The notes below the pieces were generated by a model. That model had not been told where the DNA came from. It saw only the letters and a list, made by a program, of their open reading frames with translations, and did no database searches. The position numbers were made by a program, and so were the translations under genes. Shown piece by piece: positions 1 through 11,669 of a DNA stretch of 64,000 bases. Every line of letters begins with the position of its first letter. Positions within the stretch are counted from its first letter, which is position 1. Source of the DNA: Hawksworthiomyces lignivorus (Eukaryota > Ascomycota > Sordariomycetes > Ophiostomatales > Ophiostomataceae); NCBI GenBank assembly GCA_002917075.1, contig NTMA01000087.1:62001-126000 (forward strand), read 5' to 3'.

Positions 1-3000
1 GAGAGACAGCGAGAGAGAGAGAAAGTGTGTGTGTGTGCTTGCCCTTTCGCTCCTTGCGCATACTACGTGTTCGCAGCAGCATGTACCCTGCCCTGATAAA
101 GAATGCTAAATACAATTGACTTCTCGGCCCTGTCTTTATTATTATTTTTCCCCCCCTTCTCAGGCCAGGCCCTCCAGCACCGCTGCTAACGTGTTGCCTA
201 ATCGAGCAAGGTTCGTACGCGACCCAGAAAGCTCTCATTTCGGCAACGTACGAGCTGCGGCGCGGTAGCCGTTTTCGATTCCCATCTTAGTACTAGGCGG
301 TTACTCGACCCGGAGCAAAAAGCAACACATCCAGGAGATAATGAGGAGCTAAAAATGAAAATAAGGAGCGGCGAAGCGAAAAAACAGAGATGGCCCCCAG
401 ATGCGGCAGCAGACAAAACGGGCGAAGCGAGTCTGGCTTAAAAAAAAAAAAATAAAAATAAAAACAACAACCCGGTGGAGCTCGACTCCTTCCAACTGCT
501 TGCGCCCACTACAGAACCAGCAGAGAGCGTATCACAGCAGAGTCCAAACTCCAGCTAGAAGAAACCCAACATATGTACGAGTATGTACTCATCTAGCGTC
601 GCCCAATGGGGAACAGCCGGAAGGGCCAGTCCTGCATAGAATGGGTCGGCGTATCTGTAGGAGACTGGGCCTGCCATCTTACCTGGTAGGGAACTGAGAC
701 GCATCTTACGATGAACTGAATGGGGAATGGGGACGTGTCCTGTGGGAAAAGACCTTTTTTTTTTTTTTGAAGGGTTTGAAACAAAGGCCAAATCAAACCG
801 CGAGCAAAAAGAACATAAAACAAAGGGAAAATCAGAATCTACGGAGTTAGACGCGATTCGTCCGGGATAGCGGCCAGGATCGAGCAATGAGAGTGACACT
901 CTCTGCGGGTACGTCCGCCCACAGACGGAAAACGACGAACAGACAGGGAGAAAAAGAAGACATGGTCCTGGCGACCGAGCGACGCCTCGTGGGGATCGAC
1001 AAAGTGGAAGGCAACAGAACAGAAAATAAAATATAAAATAAAATAAATGAAAAAAAAAAACGCACTGCACAGGGGTGTAGACGCTGAAGAACGACTGCAT
1101 GCAGGAGAGAAGCGATGGATTGATGCAGCGCCAACGAAGCAAGCATAAGTATAAATAAGCAAAGACAAAGCAGAGAGGAGAAAAGAGGCGCGCCGGAGAG
1201 AAACACTTGCAAACTGAGTAAGAAGAGACGAAACGGAAGAGATCCTTTACCGGGGACCTCTCGCGCAGAGTGGGGGAAGGAAACAAGAGCGAAACGAAAC
1301 TATTCCAAGTCACCGAACTAAAGACTCCCAGAACTGAAGAAAAGCGGACAGAGAACACGTCCACCAGAGCAATGTAGGATACGCAAGGAAGACAGAAAAA
1401 AAAGCCGTGCGCATGCCGTATTCGGACAAAGTCGAATTGCTCGCTCTGTGTGCCTCTCTCGCTTAGGATTCGGCCTCGCGTTCTTGCTGCTGTCTTATTT
1501 TTTTTTTTTGTCTGTACCTAAAGAGAGAGGACGGCTGGCCACGAGGGAAAGTAAAACCAGAACCAACACAACAGCCAGGTATTAATATCGTGCCGCATGA
1601 AATAAAAGGGCCGGGTACCAGAAGAAAGGGAGCGTGCCGCCCACCTGCAGTGCTTGTCATACCTGACTAAAAGACAGAGACACCGCCGAAAAAAAGACGA
1701 GGACCCAATGCCACGGGAGAAGAGACGAGGATAATTAGCAGAGGGGACGCCAATACACTACTACGAAAGACAGCACGCTGCAGCTGGAACTGCACCGCAC
1801 GGTCGGCGCCTTTGGGTCTCTCTTGGCCTGGCTCTCCCACCGTCCCCAGTGGGGTTGCTGTTTTCAAAGGTGGACTTGGTACATGTACATTCGCCGTGCG
1901 GAGCGGTTTAGTTGAAACTGGGACACCCCGGCGAAGACTGTCTCCTTTCATCAAACTCTAAAAAAGCAAAACGATGAAGAGAAACAGCTATATCTGAGAC
2001 GTAGGCGCGCTGGAGCATACGCTTAGAGAGAGAAAGTATATAGTGCTATGTAGTACATTAGGATAAGGCACTCTGGTCGCCGTTCAGATCCATCTCTTGT
2101 CAGAGATGGTCTTTTCGCCTTGAAACCCGACCAATAATAAGGCCACATATACGGCGGATTACCCAAATTGGAAATGGTTCCTCGAGAAAAAGAAATCGTT
2201 CGTATAAAGCCACAAACTGGGCAGCTGAAGAATGCGTCGCTTGGCCTAGTGAAAAGCCGGAAGACTAGAAGAAGAAAAAGAAAGAGAGAAAGAGAGAAAG
2301 AAGAGGAGCAAAACAAAGCACGTTGCAAAGAAACGAAGCATACGCGTATGTCGAAAATCGGTTGGTTCATCGAGACACGGCATATTCCGCGTCGCTCACG
2401 TTTGGTGCGGTGAGATGCGGGATATCTTCTTTCTTTCTCTCTCTCGCATTTCGGCTGTGTTGTCTGCAACGGACGACGAGACAAAGAAAAAGATAATGCC
2501 AGGTAGCTCTAGAAACACCTCGGATAGCATTGCCGTCTGCCGAGCAGGATGGACGGCAGATGCACTTGCATGCACCGGAAAAACCAACGCGGGACGCGCA
2601 GCTCGTGTCGTCTTTTCTAGAAGCCAGGAAATAATCAAATTTTAAAACCAATCGTAAGAGCTACAAATTATTCCGTGTCGTTTTTTTCATTATTTGGGTC
2701 CTTTTTCCTTCATATGCTTTTTGCAGTGCATGCTCAGAAAAGCTCTATATAGCCGTTATGGTTGCAAAGAAGAGAAAAAAAAAAAAAAAGAGAAAATCTA
2801 AATCCTGAATGTTTGCTATCCAAAAAAGAAACTGCTCGTGGGGGGAAATATACGAACTCTTCTTTAACCCAAATTATGAAACATACCCAAGAATGAACCC
2901 AACCGTCTTTCTCCCGTCGTCTCGTTATCATCACATATCCTTTCGTGATCCCTCCGCCACTTCCTCCGATGTTCTCAAACACTCCTGTTGGCACCTCGCG

Positions 3001-3205
3001 CACGCTACCGATCCTTCTTTGCGTCCATAAAAAATAGCTCACGCAAGCAAGCTCGGTACAGTCGTTGTCTCGTGGGAGAAGGGCCTGCTGCTCGCCTGGC
3101 ACTGCTCACTCTTCATGAGCAGTCGCCATCGCATAACAGCGCCGCCATCTCGCTCGGATTCGAACGTGTCGAGATTCACCTCAACACAAACCCAGTAGCC
3201 AGCAC
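1..3205. other. Gene-free stretch, purine-rich on the + strand
   Basis: No convincing gene is seen. The first 2.5 kb is rich in GA/AG runs and poly-A tracts on +, which means pyrimidine-rich on -. In this window that composition is typical of the DNA just upstream of start codons. It may therefore be the promoter and leader of a gene transcribed leftward off the window edge (inference). A GA/GT microsatellite lies at 1-38. The long minus-strand reading frame around 555-1364 has no ATG at its start and a Phe/Ser/Leu/Cys-rich composition expected from translated CT-rich leader DNA. The last few hundred bases before 3206 are the 3' flank of the dehydratase gene. Confidence 0.6.
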
Positions 3206-4836
3206 TTAGGCAGCGGCAAGCTTCTGGGCGATGCCGTTGTTGTCGGTCTTGTGGATCTTGCCCTCGACCGGCTGCGGGGTGTCGGTGACGGGCTCCTTGT
3301 CGGACAGGACCAGGCGGTCGACGACCAAGGGGAAGGGGCTGAGCACCTTGCTGATGTTGCCCCACCACTGCTCGCCGAACTGCTTGTACCACTCGACGGT
3401 GATCTTCAGGCCGTCGGCGAAGCTGGTCTTCTGCTCCCAGCCAAGCTGGCGCAGCTTGGTGCCGTCCACAGCGTAGCGGTGGTCATTGAATGGCCGATCG
3501 TGGGTGTACTTGACCCACTTGTTGAACTCCTCAGGAGTGTCGTGCTTGATGCCGACCTCGGTCAGGAGGTGGCTGCACAGCTGCAGGTTGGAGATCTCGT
3601 CGTACGAGCCGACGTTGTAGATCTGGCCAAGCTCGCCCTTGTGCAGGATGGTGTCGAAGGCGTCCGCAGCGTCACCGGCAAAGAGGTATCTCCGGGTGGG
3701 GCTGCCATCACCGTGCAGAACCACAGGCTGGCCGCGGTTCAGCAAGCACGTGAACTTGGGGATGACCTCTGTGAGAGTATGTTAGCAGATCAGACAGGAT
3801 AAGAAAACACGATTCCTCCTCGTGTGGGTGCTTTTAGCTCGCCAGGGTCGTTGTTCAGCTGCACATACTCTCAGGATACTGGTGCGGGCCATAGACATTG
3901 TTGCTGCGCACAATGATGACAGGCAGCTTGAAGCTCTTCTGGTAGGAGTGGACCAGCATCTCCGCGGCAGCCTTGCTGGCGGCATAGGGGTTGGTGGGGG
4001 CCAGGATGCTGGTCTCAAGCAGGTCATCGTCGTCGTCCTTGACCTCACCGTAGACCTCGTCTGTGGAGATGTGGATGAAGCGCTTGATGCCGACCTTCTT
4101 GGCGCTTTCCAGCAGGACGTGGGTGCCGTAGACATTGGTGTGGGTGAAGCCGTACGAGTTGCCGAAGCTCAGATCGACGTGGGACTGGGCGGCAAAGTGG
4201 AAGATGGTGTCAATGTTATAGCGCTCTAGGCAGTCAACCACCTCAGAGGGCTTGGTGATGTCACCCTGGTAGAAGGTGAAGTTCCGCTTGTCGTTCAAGG
4301 CCCGGGTGTTGTTGAGCGACGAGCAGTAGTCCAGCTTGTCAAAAGAGACAATGTTGTATGCATGGGGGTAGGTGATGGTGAGGTGGCGGACGAGCCAGCA
4401 GGCGCTGCAAGAAAAACTCTGTTAGAGCAAAAACAAACAAACAAACAAACAAAAATGAGGCGGCGGTGGTGGTGCGAGCTGCGGCGGGTGAGCTGCGGCA
4501 GCGGCCTCCAGTCTCCAAGCGGAGGCCGGGGGGGGGAGGGGGGTATAACACCGGAGAGCACGTACATGAAGCCGGCGCCGCCGGTGATCATAATGTTCTT
4601 CACATCTGGAAGAGGCTCGAACTTGGTGCTGCCGGTCAGGATCGGAGCATCATTCCAGACGCCGAACTCCTCAAAGAAGTTGGTGCGACGGCCAGCTAGA
4701 GAGAAGCGGTGAGGAGTCAGTCCATTGAAGCGTCCAACAAAAATGGAGGGGGAAAATGCACGCCCCTCAGAACGGCGAAGAGATAACAGAGAGGAAGCTT
4801 ACCATCCTGGCCGTTTGAGTACAGAGCAGAAGACAT
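3206..4836 (-). CDS. NAD-dependent nucleotide-sugar 4,6-dehydratase (RmlB/UDP-glucose 4,6-dehydratase family)
   Basis: Predicted 420-aa short-chain dehydrogenase of the dTDP/UDP-glucose 4,6-dehydratase family. It would convert a nucleotide-glucose to the 4-keto-6-deoxy sugar, the first step toward rhamnose. Exons on - are 4836-4803, 4695-4566, 4404-3869 and 3768-3206, with GT/AG borders and continuous frame. The Rossmann motif GGAGFIA is at residues 50-56; its last two residues come from the third exon. The catalytic STDEVYG is at 168-174 (Thr-Asp-Glu of the dehydratases) and the YAASK Tyr/Lys pair at 195-199. HFAAQSHVD near 124-132 is also typical. The start was chosen because it supplies exon 1 upstream of the Rossmann fold. 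Intron 2 carries an AAAC microsatellite (about 4431-4451). The last 35 or so residues extend past the core fold. In filamentous fungi such as Botrytis and Magnaporthe this enzyme is described as UDP-glucose 4,6-dehydratase; the UDP rather than dTDP substrate is inferred. The partner epimerase/reductase is not in this window. Confidence 0.93.
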
Positions 4837-7800
4837 GTTGCGAATATTGGACCTTGGGTCTCACGAGAATTCCTAAACGAGCGGGGAATTGGATGTTCTT
4901 TCGCCGGAAGTGACGATGGAGAGAAATGCGGTGGGTTGAAGGAGGAAGATGGTAGGAGAGGAAGCTGCGATAGACAAAAAGGGCGGGGCGGTCGTGCTGA
5001 AATTTGGTAGTGAGATTTCGACGCAGAAGCAAAAATTGTGGGTTTCTGACAGCCGCGGGGGGGAATGTCTATTAAAAAAAAAAAAGGTAAGAAATAAAGG
5101 TCAAGCAAGATACGAAAGCAATTGGTTGTTCTAATGATGCCACCCTGTTGAAATCAAGCCCTGAGACCTAGACCAAAACCCTGCCAAAAATTCACGTCTG
5201 TAGATAGCTGCACGTACGTGTGTATGATGTATGTCCACAAAGAGGTGCTACAGGGCAGTCTAGCTCTGCTTAGATCGGAACACTGCGAGCAAAAGACGAA
5301 CGACGACGACGACGACGATATGGGATCAAAAAGGACCAAAAAGATTTCGAAAAGGGGGCAAAGGGGCGGAATAGGGGTGAAAAGGGGAAAGGAGCCAAAA
5401 GGGCAGGAATGCTATAAATATGGAGCGCAAAAGACGCCTAGCAGCTCCATCGAGAAATCCGGCAACGAGCTATACGGTGAGCGCGCGCTGGCATACTACG
5501 AGAATAGAACACGTATTTTGCAAGCTGTCTAGGACCGGCCGCCAAGTAGCTCGTATGCGTATATTCTGTATGGGCTGGCTTATTCTTAGGTTTGTACATA
5601 CGAACGAGAGGGATCTACGAGGGGGGCGATATGGTGGGACCCCTTTTTTTCATCCTGTCTAAGAGCAAGTGCTCTAATATGTAAGTGCAAACTATATCTT
5701 ACACGGAAATTTTTAGTATGTATATACGAAGAGGTGCGTGTTGAACACGTAGCTGGCCCTAGCCAGTGAGCGAAGGATGAAAGGGATGGCGGATTGGCTA
5801 CTTGTCAGGAACACCAATGGTTCGAGGTGGCCACCGGAACCCACTTGGTGGGAAGACATTTAATACCAAAAAATCAGGAAACGATATCCTCCTATCTACG
5901 ATACGTACCTTTTCTTGACCCGCCGTTGCATTGAATGGAAGCCCCTTTTTCTCGGTCTTCGCAGAGGTTCAGCCTCGCATGCCAGGAAAAAAATTTGTGA
6001 GAGAAGTTAAATTAAACTCAATCAATCTGACCTGGGTACGTCCGCACTTCAGACTTGCACAGTACGGTAGGGCAGCGAAAGAAGAAAAAAGGCCAAGCCC
6101 TGTCGAGCGGGCTAGGACCAGAAACTATCGACAGACAGCGGGCGATCAACTTGCATGTCGGATTGACACAGTGCGTACTTACTTACATAGCTGCGTACTT
6201 ATCATCTATCCACCACGGCACAATCACATAGTAGCCTAGGTGTGTAAAAGTACGAAAAGCGGAATAAGAAGGAATATGAAATTCAATGTTCCCTTGCTTG
6301 CTACCATATGGCAGAGGCAATTTATGGAGTACGATTGTGCCGGGTTTTGCAATTTGCACAGGGCCACAGTGTGGCACCGGGAGCCTGGAAATGACGAAGG
6401 TGTTGCGTTCAAGAAAGGTGGCGCTTTGGTGCTTGTGCTCTTTCACGTAATGTATTGCATGTAATCTACACGTACAACCTCGATTGGAGCAAGAGCGGTG
6501 TGCTTTGCGACTGTGTCAAAATCGGGTGGGCAAAAACGGTCACAACGAAATTGTCATCAACGCAATAAGACAAGGATGCGTTTGGCAAAACCCAGATTTG
6601 TGACGTGATGACCACTACCTGTGCGGAGCATTAGAGACTATTTGCTTGGAACATGAAAATGGTCAAATTTACGGAGTATAACTCACTTGGGATCAACGGT
6701 GACTGCCCCCCTCACCTTGTTTTTTTTTTTTCTGGCATGCTCTCTTGACGATGCAGACATATTATTTGTCCATCCCTTGGCTCTTCTTGTCACAGCTTGA
6801 TTCTCTGTCCTGGTTCGTCTCTTCTCTCTTCTCTTGCCGATCCACAGGACTTAAAATAGGCGGGACTATTTAGTCCGTACTCCGTACACTTATCACAAAC
6901 AGTGAAGGACGCAAAGAAGCCCAGAAAAGGGAACAATAAAAAAAAAGGGTCTGGGCTCTCTAGAACTGGCAAAAAGCCAATAGCTGCTGTGCAGAATATT
7001 GGCTCAAGTGGGTTGACCATGTGGGCGCCCATAAATTCTCATAGTGGTGTTCGTAATATTTGAAAGATAGTACCGCAAGCTGATACCAAAAGCGTATTCT
7101 TTTCGTATCTTATCTGCAAAATTGGCGGGTGGTTATAATGCGGAGCAGCCTGTATTACGAGATATTCATCAGACGACAATGTTGCTTCCATCCTGCAGGC
7201 ACACAGGGATACGAGTCTTTGCATTCGCCCAATTCGTATTCTACTGCTCCCAAGGCCATGTGTGCAGCTCTATCCCGTGGGCTCAGAGGATTTGAACACG
7301 AGCCCAACCAGCTCCTCCCAGCAGCAGAGCAGAAAACAAGGAAAGAAAAGAAGAAAAGAAGAAGAGAGAAAAAAGAAACGAGCGCCTGAGAGAAGCAAAT
7401 TCGGAGCAATTTAAGGTGAGCGAAGGGCTGGTCTCCTTGAGATTTGGAGATTGCAGAAGTACAGTACTGCATCTCCAAAGAGGCTTCTCTCCAATTTCCA
7501 TTTTGACAGCCAGCGTGCATTCCTTCCTGCGGCGGCCAAGAGATCGAAATCCCAGAGACCCGTGTTCAATTTCCCTTGCATCCCTGGTGTTCCACCCCTA
7601 TTTCATCTGCATTTAGACTAGCCCACGGCAATCCCATCCACGCCAGGGCTACTCCGTGTATGTAGGCTTAGCTAGAGCACGAAATGTTCGCAGCCCGAAA
7701 TATCGATTTTACGGCGTGTGCAAAGGACCCGGTCGTCGAAGCAAGCGTAAGATAAGATGCCTTATTGTTAATTTTTCGCGTATCATGCTATGTATTACCT

Positions 7801-8601
7801 TCTTTGTCGTCCACGCTAAGCCGTGCGATGCGTGCAGTTTTTCTACTCTCGAAATACGCATATTGTTCCGCACGCACATGTCCAACCTCTCCCACTTCTC
7901 CATTTCCGCTTTCGTGTAAAATTGATTATGCTTAGTCTGTCTAGCACAATGCGATTCATACTGTATGGAGTACAAGTCGACCGAAACTTGATGATCCTGG
8001 TCTGTCGCAGGATCAGGAAGAAAAAGGAAAAACGAAAAAGTCCGTACTGAAACAGCCAGCGAGACGTGTTCCTGGCCCTTACTCGAGTTAGTCTCGAACA
8101 GGACATAATACGTGTACTTACGTGCATACAACTACGACAAGCTTACAGTTTTTCCAGTTTTTAGAGAACCTTTCACCCCTTCAGGTCTCTGTTCGCTCAT
8201 TGACTCAAAAGAGCTCATTGAATCACTGAGAGACAAAATGAACAGTTCTCCCTTTGTCCGTTTCAAAACATTGTCGTGCCAAGCATTACAAGGAATACTG
8301 GCGATGACTGTAACCATGCCCTCCTCGTCCAGCGCGATTTCGTCATACGAAATACCCAACACAATGTGCATTTACGAGGGGACCGAGGGAACAAAGAAAA
8401 GAGAGAAGCCAAAAAGAGGTAGATCGTGTCTGCAGGCACACGCATAAGCATGTTAATTCATTGAAAGATGGCGAGGGTAATGTGCTTTGATTATTAGCCA
8501 GCCATCGCCCTGGCTGCCGGTACGAATACATGAGTTTTACATACACACATGCATTCATACGTAGTATCCGTCTCCTTTTAGCAGTCGATGCCAACTGGCT
8601 A

Positions 8602-8604
<3 letters not shown>

Positions 8605-8633
<29 letters not shown>
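8605..8633. repeat. CT dinucleotide microsatellite
   Basis: Perfect alternating CT run of about 29 bases in the leader or promoter side of the transporter gene. Pyrimidine-rich tracts of this kind are common upstream of fungal start codons, so it may be part of the 5' leader. Confidence 0.9.
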
Positions 8634-8636
<3 letters not shown>

Positions 8637-9002
8637 CCCGCCTCTAAATCTTTTTTTTTTCTCGTATCATAGCCGCCTTGATCCACTGGGTGCATGGTGC
8701 TGACGCAACACCCAATTGGGAGGCCGCAGGCTCATTCACATTTCAATGTACCCTGTACCTAAGAGGCCCATCAATCTTGGCTGAAAAGAAGAGCCCAAGA
8801 AATCCTTTGCGCGCACTACGACTCTTAGCCCATCCACCAGCTGTGGGCTTCTTTTGGCGTGCGCCACCATCACCCCTTTTCCATTGGCATGGACGTGTTT
8901 CCCGTGTTTTTAGCATTTCCAGCGTTTTCAGCCTTCTCACAGGGCCTGGCCTTCGCGCCTCTCTCCCACCTCTCGCGCCAACTTTCCTCCCTCTCTCTCT
9001 CT

Positions 9003-9045
9003 CCCCCCCCCCCCCCCCCCCCNNNNNNNNNNNNNNNNNNNNNNN
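9003..9045. other. Poly-C tract running into an assembly gap of 23 Ns
   Basis: Twenty Cs at 9003-9022 are followed by 23 unresolved bases at 9023-9045. The gap is probably a sequencing failure at a long homopolymer, so the true tract length and local sequence are unknown. Reading frames crossing it are not meaningful. Confidence 0.95.
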
Positions 9046-9560
9046 GAGGTATCTGGTACTTCATTCCCGTTCACTGCCGCTGCTAAATCTTCAACCGCCT
9101 CCACCACCACGGCCACGGCCCTAAGACACGAAACGTAAGATACTTCAGCATCCTAAAGGCATCCTTATTCTCGTGCTGTTCTCTCTGTTCTCCTTCTCCT
9201 TTTCTGGTACATCCTCTTCCCCTTTCTTCTCTTTTTGCCAGTTTTCTTAATTTTGATATTCTTCTCCCTTTCTTCACTTCCGCCCTTTTTTGGAACTTCG
9301 CGACTTTCTTGCGACAACCAACCACCTTTCAGTATTTCCTTTACCTTCGCCCAACTCGAAGGTCTAAGGTCTTTTGACTTTTATTATCAATATTATTTCA
9401 GGTTTCGTTGAGCCTACCAACCACCAACCTCTGGCGACATCTTGACCAGATTTCTGTGAACATAATTTTCTTCTCTTATTTTTTTGTATTTACTTCACCT
9501 ACACCTCTTCGACTCTACGTTGCAGTCTCTTTAATTCTATCTTAACAACTACGGCCGACC

Positions 9561-11028
9561 ATGACAACCGACCACGACCGCGCCGAAAGCGCCACCTCCC
9601 CGGCGCGCACCGAGGACATCGAGATGCGCGCAGAGAACGAGAAGCTCGCACGGCTGGACCAGCACCACTCTGAGGACAGTGACCGGCCGCTCAAGACCCC
9701 AGAAGAGATGGAGATCGACGACGAGCAGGAGAACGCAGAGCTGCTGCCCCAGGCGAGCGAGAAGCCTGAGCCACCCAAGTCCTCCTGGTTCAGCACTATC
9801 CTCTGGACCAGCATCAACACGCTGGCAACGATTGGTATTGTAAGTTTATACCCTTATTCTGGGGGGGACCTGGGCCTTCCGTTCCTCCCTCCCCCTCCGG
9901 GACTTCCGGATCTTCCGACCCCTTCCCGGCAGCATCTCCCGCTAACTCGGCTCTCCCCTCCCCCCCAATAGGTCTTCACCAACAAGGCAATCTTCTCGGA
10001 CCCGTCCCTCAAGCTCGCCCAGCTCACCTTTGCCGCCTTCCACTTCACCGTCACCTGGTTCACGCTCTTCGTGCTGTCGCGGAAAAAGTTTTCCTTTTTC
10101 GTGCCGCGCCGCGCCACCATCCGCGAGATCCTGCCGCTGTCCGTCGCCATGGCGCTCAACGTCATCCTGCCCAACCTGTCGCTGGCCTTCTCCAGCGTGA
10201 CCTTTTACCAGGTGGCCCGCATCTTGCTGACGCCGACCGTGGCCGCCATGAACTACGTGCTGTACCGCGCCACGCTGCCGCGCGCCGCCCTGGTCGCCCT
10301 GGTGCCGGCCTGCCTCGGCGTCGGCATCGTGTCCTACTACGACTCGCTGCCGGCCGCCGACGCCAAGATCAAGACCACCTCCACCCTCGGCATCATCTTC
10401 GCCTTCAGCGGCATCTTCGCCTCCTCGCTCTACACCGTCTGGATCGCCAGCTACCACCGCAAGCTGCAGATGTCCAGCATGCAGCTGCTCTTCAACCAGG
10501 CCCCCGTCTCCGCCTTCCTGCTGCTCTACGTCATCCCCTTCATCGACACCTTCCCCACCTGGAGCACCGTCCCCCTGAACCGCTGGGTCATGATTCTGAT
10601 GGTGAGACCCCCCCCCCCCCCCCCCCCCCCCCCCCCTGGCCGGATGTTTCCTGGAATCTTTCACATGATGTCCTTCCCCCACTAACACGATTTTTTTTTC
10701 TAGTCCGGCGGCTTTGCTTCGCTGATCAACATCTCCCAATTCTTCATCATCGCCCAGACCGGCCCGGTGTCCAGCACGGTCGTCGGCCATCTCAAGACGT
10801 GCACGATCATTGCTCTGGGCTGGGCCACATCCGGCCGGTCCGTTGGTGACAAGTCAATCCTGGGTGTCTTCACCGCTGTCGGCGGCATCATGGCGTAAGG
10901 ACCCCCTCCAACAAACCCTTCATTTTTGGATTTATCGTTCTAGCTTTTGAGTCCACTTAACTAACGGCACCAGTTACTCCTACGTCATGATCAAGGAGAA
11001 GCAGAAGGCTGCTGCAGCCAAAAACTGA
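9561..11028 (+). CDS. Triose-phosphate/nucleotide-sugar transporter family membrane protein (SLC35E-like)
   Basis: Predicted 384-aa multi-spanning transporter of the drug/metabolite superfamily, TPT (formerly DUF250) branch. Exons are 9561-9839, 9972-10601, 10704-10894 and 10974-11028, with good GT/AG borders and continuous frame. The first 75 or so residues are an acidic hydrophilic cytosolic tail. About nine to ten hydrophobic segments follow, starting near SWFSTILWTSINTLATIGI. The conserved block LNVILPNLSLAFSSVTFYQV, VARILLTPTVAAMNY and the late HLKTCTIIALGW match the family. The short Lys-rich C-terminus (KEKQKAAAAKN) resembles a Golgi/ER retrieval tail, although it lacks the strict KKXX form. 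Substrate cannot be told from sequence; yeast Sly41-type and SLC35E3-type proteins are relatives. Intron 2 contains a 29-base poly-C run. Codon use is strongly C/G-ending. Confidence 0.92.
10608..10636 (+). repeat. 29-base poly-C tract inside intron 2 of the transporter gene
   Basis: An uninterrupted run of Cs begins six bases after the donor GTGAGA at 10602. It sits entirely in the intron, so length changes would not alter the protein, but it places a very C-rich element immediately beside the 5' splice site. Confidence 0.95.
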
Positions 11029-11669
11029 GGGAAGATGCATCACGGTGTAATGACGTTCTGATATGGTTCCCCCTTTGTGGGAAAGTGTATTTTGTATGGA
11101 GGTGACATTCGGGGCTGCCAGGGCTAACTTTTTTCGGGTTTTCTCGTTGATTCTGTTCGACGTGTTCTCTGTCACAATGTGTTTTCCGCTTTTCCATATC
11201 TTTCATTTTCTCATGTTCTCATCATCACATTCTCACATTCTCACATTTTGCACACCTTCACATATTTGCCCCATTGCTTTCATGGAGTTTAGGACTGATG
11301 AGGATTCATCTGGGCAGCGGGTTTCTTGGAATATACAAAATCAGCCTTCTTTTGCAGCTGGTTGAAGTCAGGAAGGCAGCAGTTGGTGTTGGTAAAGAAG
11401 ATATAGACATAGTATTCTTCGCTGGAATTATGAACAGCTTTGAGCATCAATCTCGTCCAAGACGACTATGAAGATACATCTACGCGCTTTTATAAACGCT
11501 CGTGCAGCACTGCTTCAAGGCAGCAACTGAAGCCACTTCGTAAGGAGGGATGGGAAAAAAAAAAAGGGCCTGATCATTTTCTAGTAGCTATCGTGGAAGA
11601 CAGAGCTGACCGAACATGGTTTGCAATTCATCCGGAGCCCATTTCACTCTCCTGGTGGTGATCTTTCTA
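11029..11669. other. Intergenic, convergent 3' flanks
   Basis: 3' flank of the transporter followed by the 3' side of a minus-strand orphan gene. It contains an imperfect ATTCTCAC tandem near 11219-11250. No gene is supported. Confidence 0.55.

Larger units (their letters stand above)
4837..9560. other. Long divergent intergenic region between dehydratase and transporter
   Basis: About 4.7 kb without a supported gene. The first few hundred bases are the dehydratase promoter/leader, and roughly 8900-9560 is a CT-rich leader for the transporter. It holds two copies of the motif TACGGAGTA/TACTCCGTA (6670-6678 and 6878-6886), a CT microsatellite (8605-8633), a poly-C tract and an N gap. A TATAAATA sequence at 5413-5420 has no coding region that I can support behind it. 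A 79-codon ATG frame on - at 8371-8132 is discussed under findings. Confidence 0.6.

Noticed and set aside
555..1364. 269-codon minus-strand frame
   Set aside because: Starts without ATG; Phe/Ser/Cys/Leu-rich composition fits translated CT-rich leader DNA.
5413..5420. TATAAATA box
   Set aside because: No supportable coding region starts downstream on either strand within a normal distance.
9942..10790. 282-codon open frame antisense to the transporter
   Set aside because: GC3 shadow crossing two introns of the confirmed gene, including poly-C read as poly-Gly.
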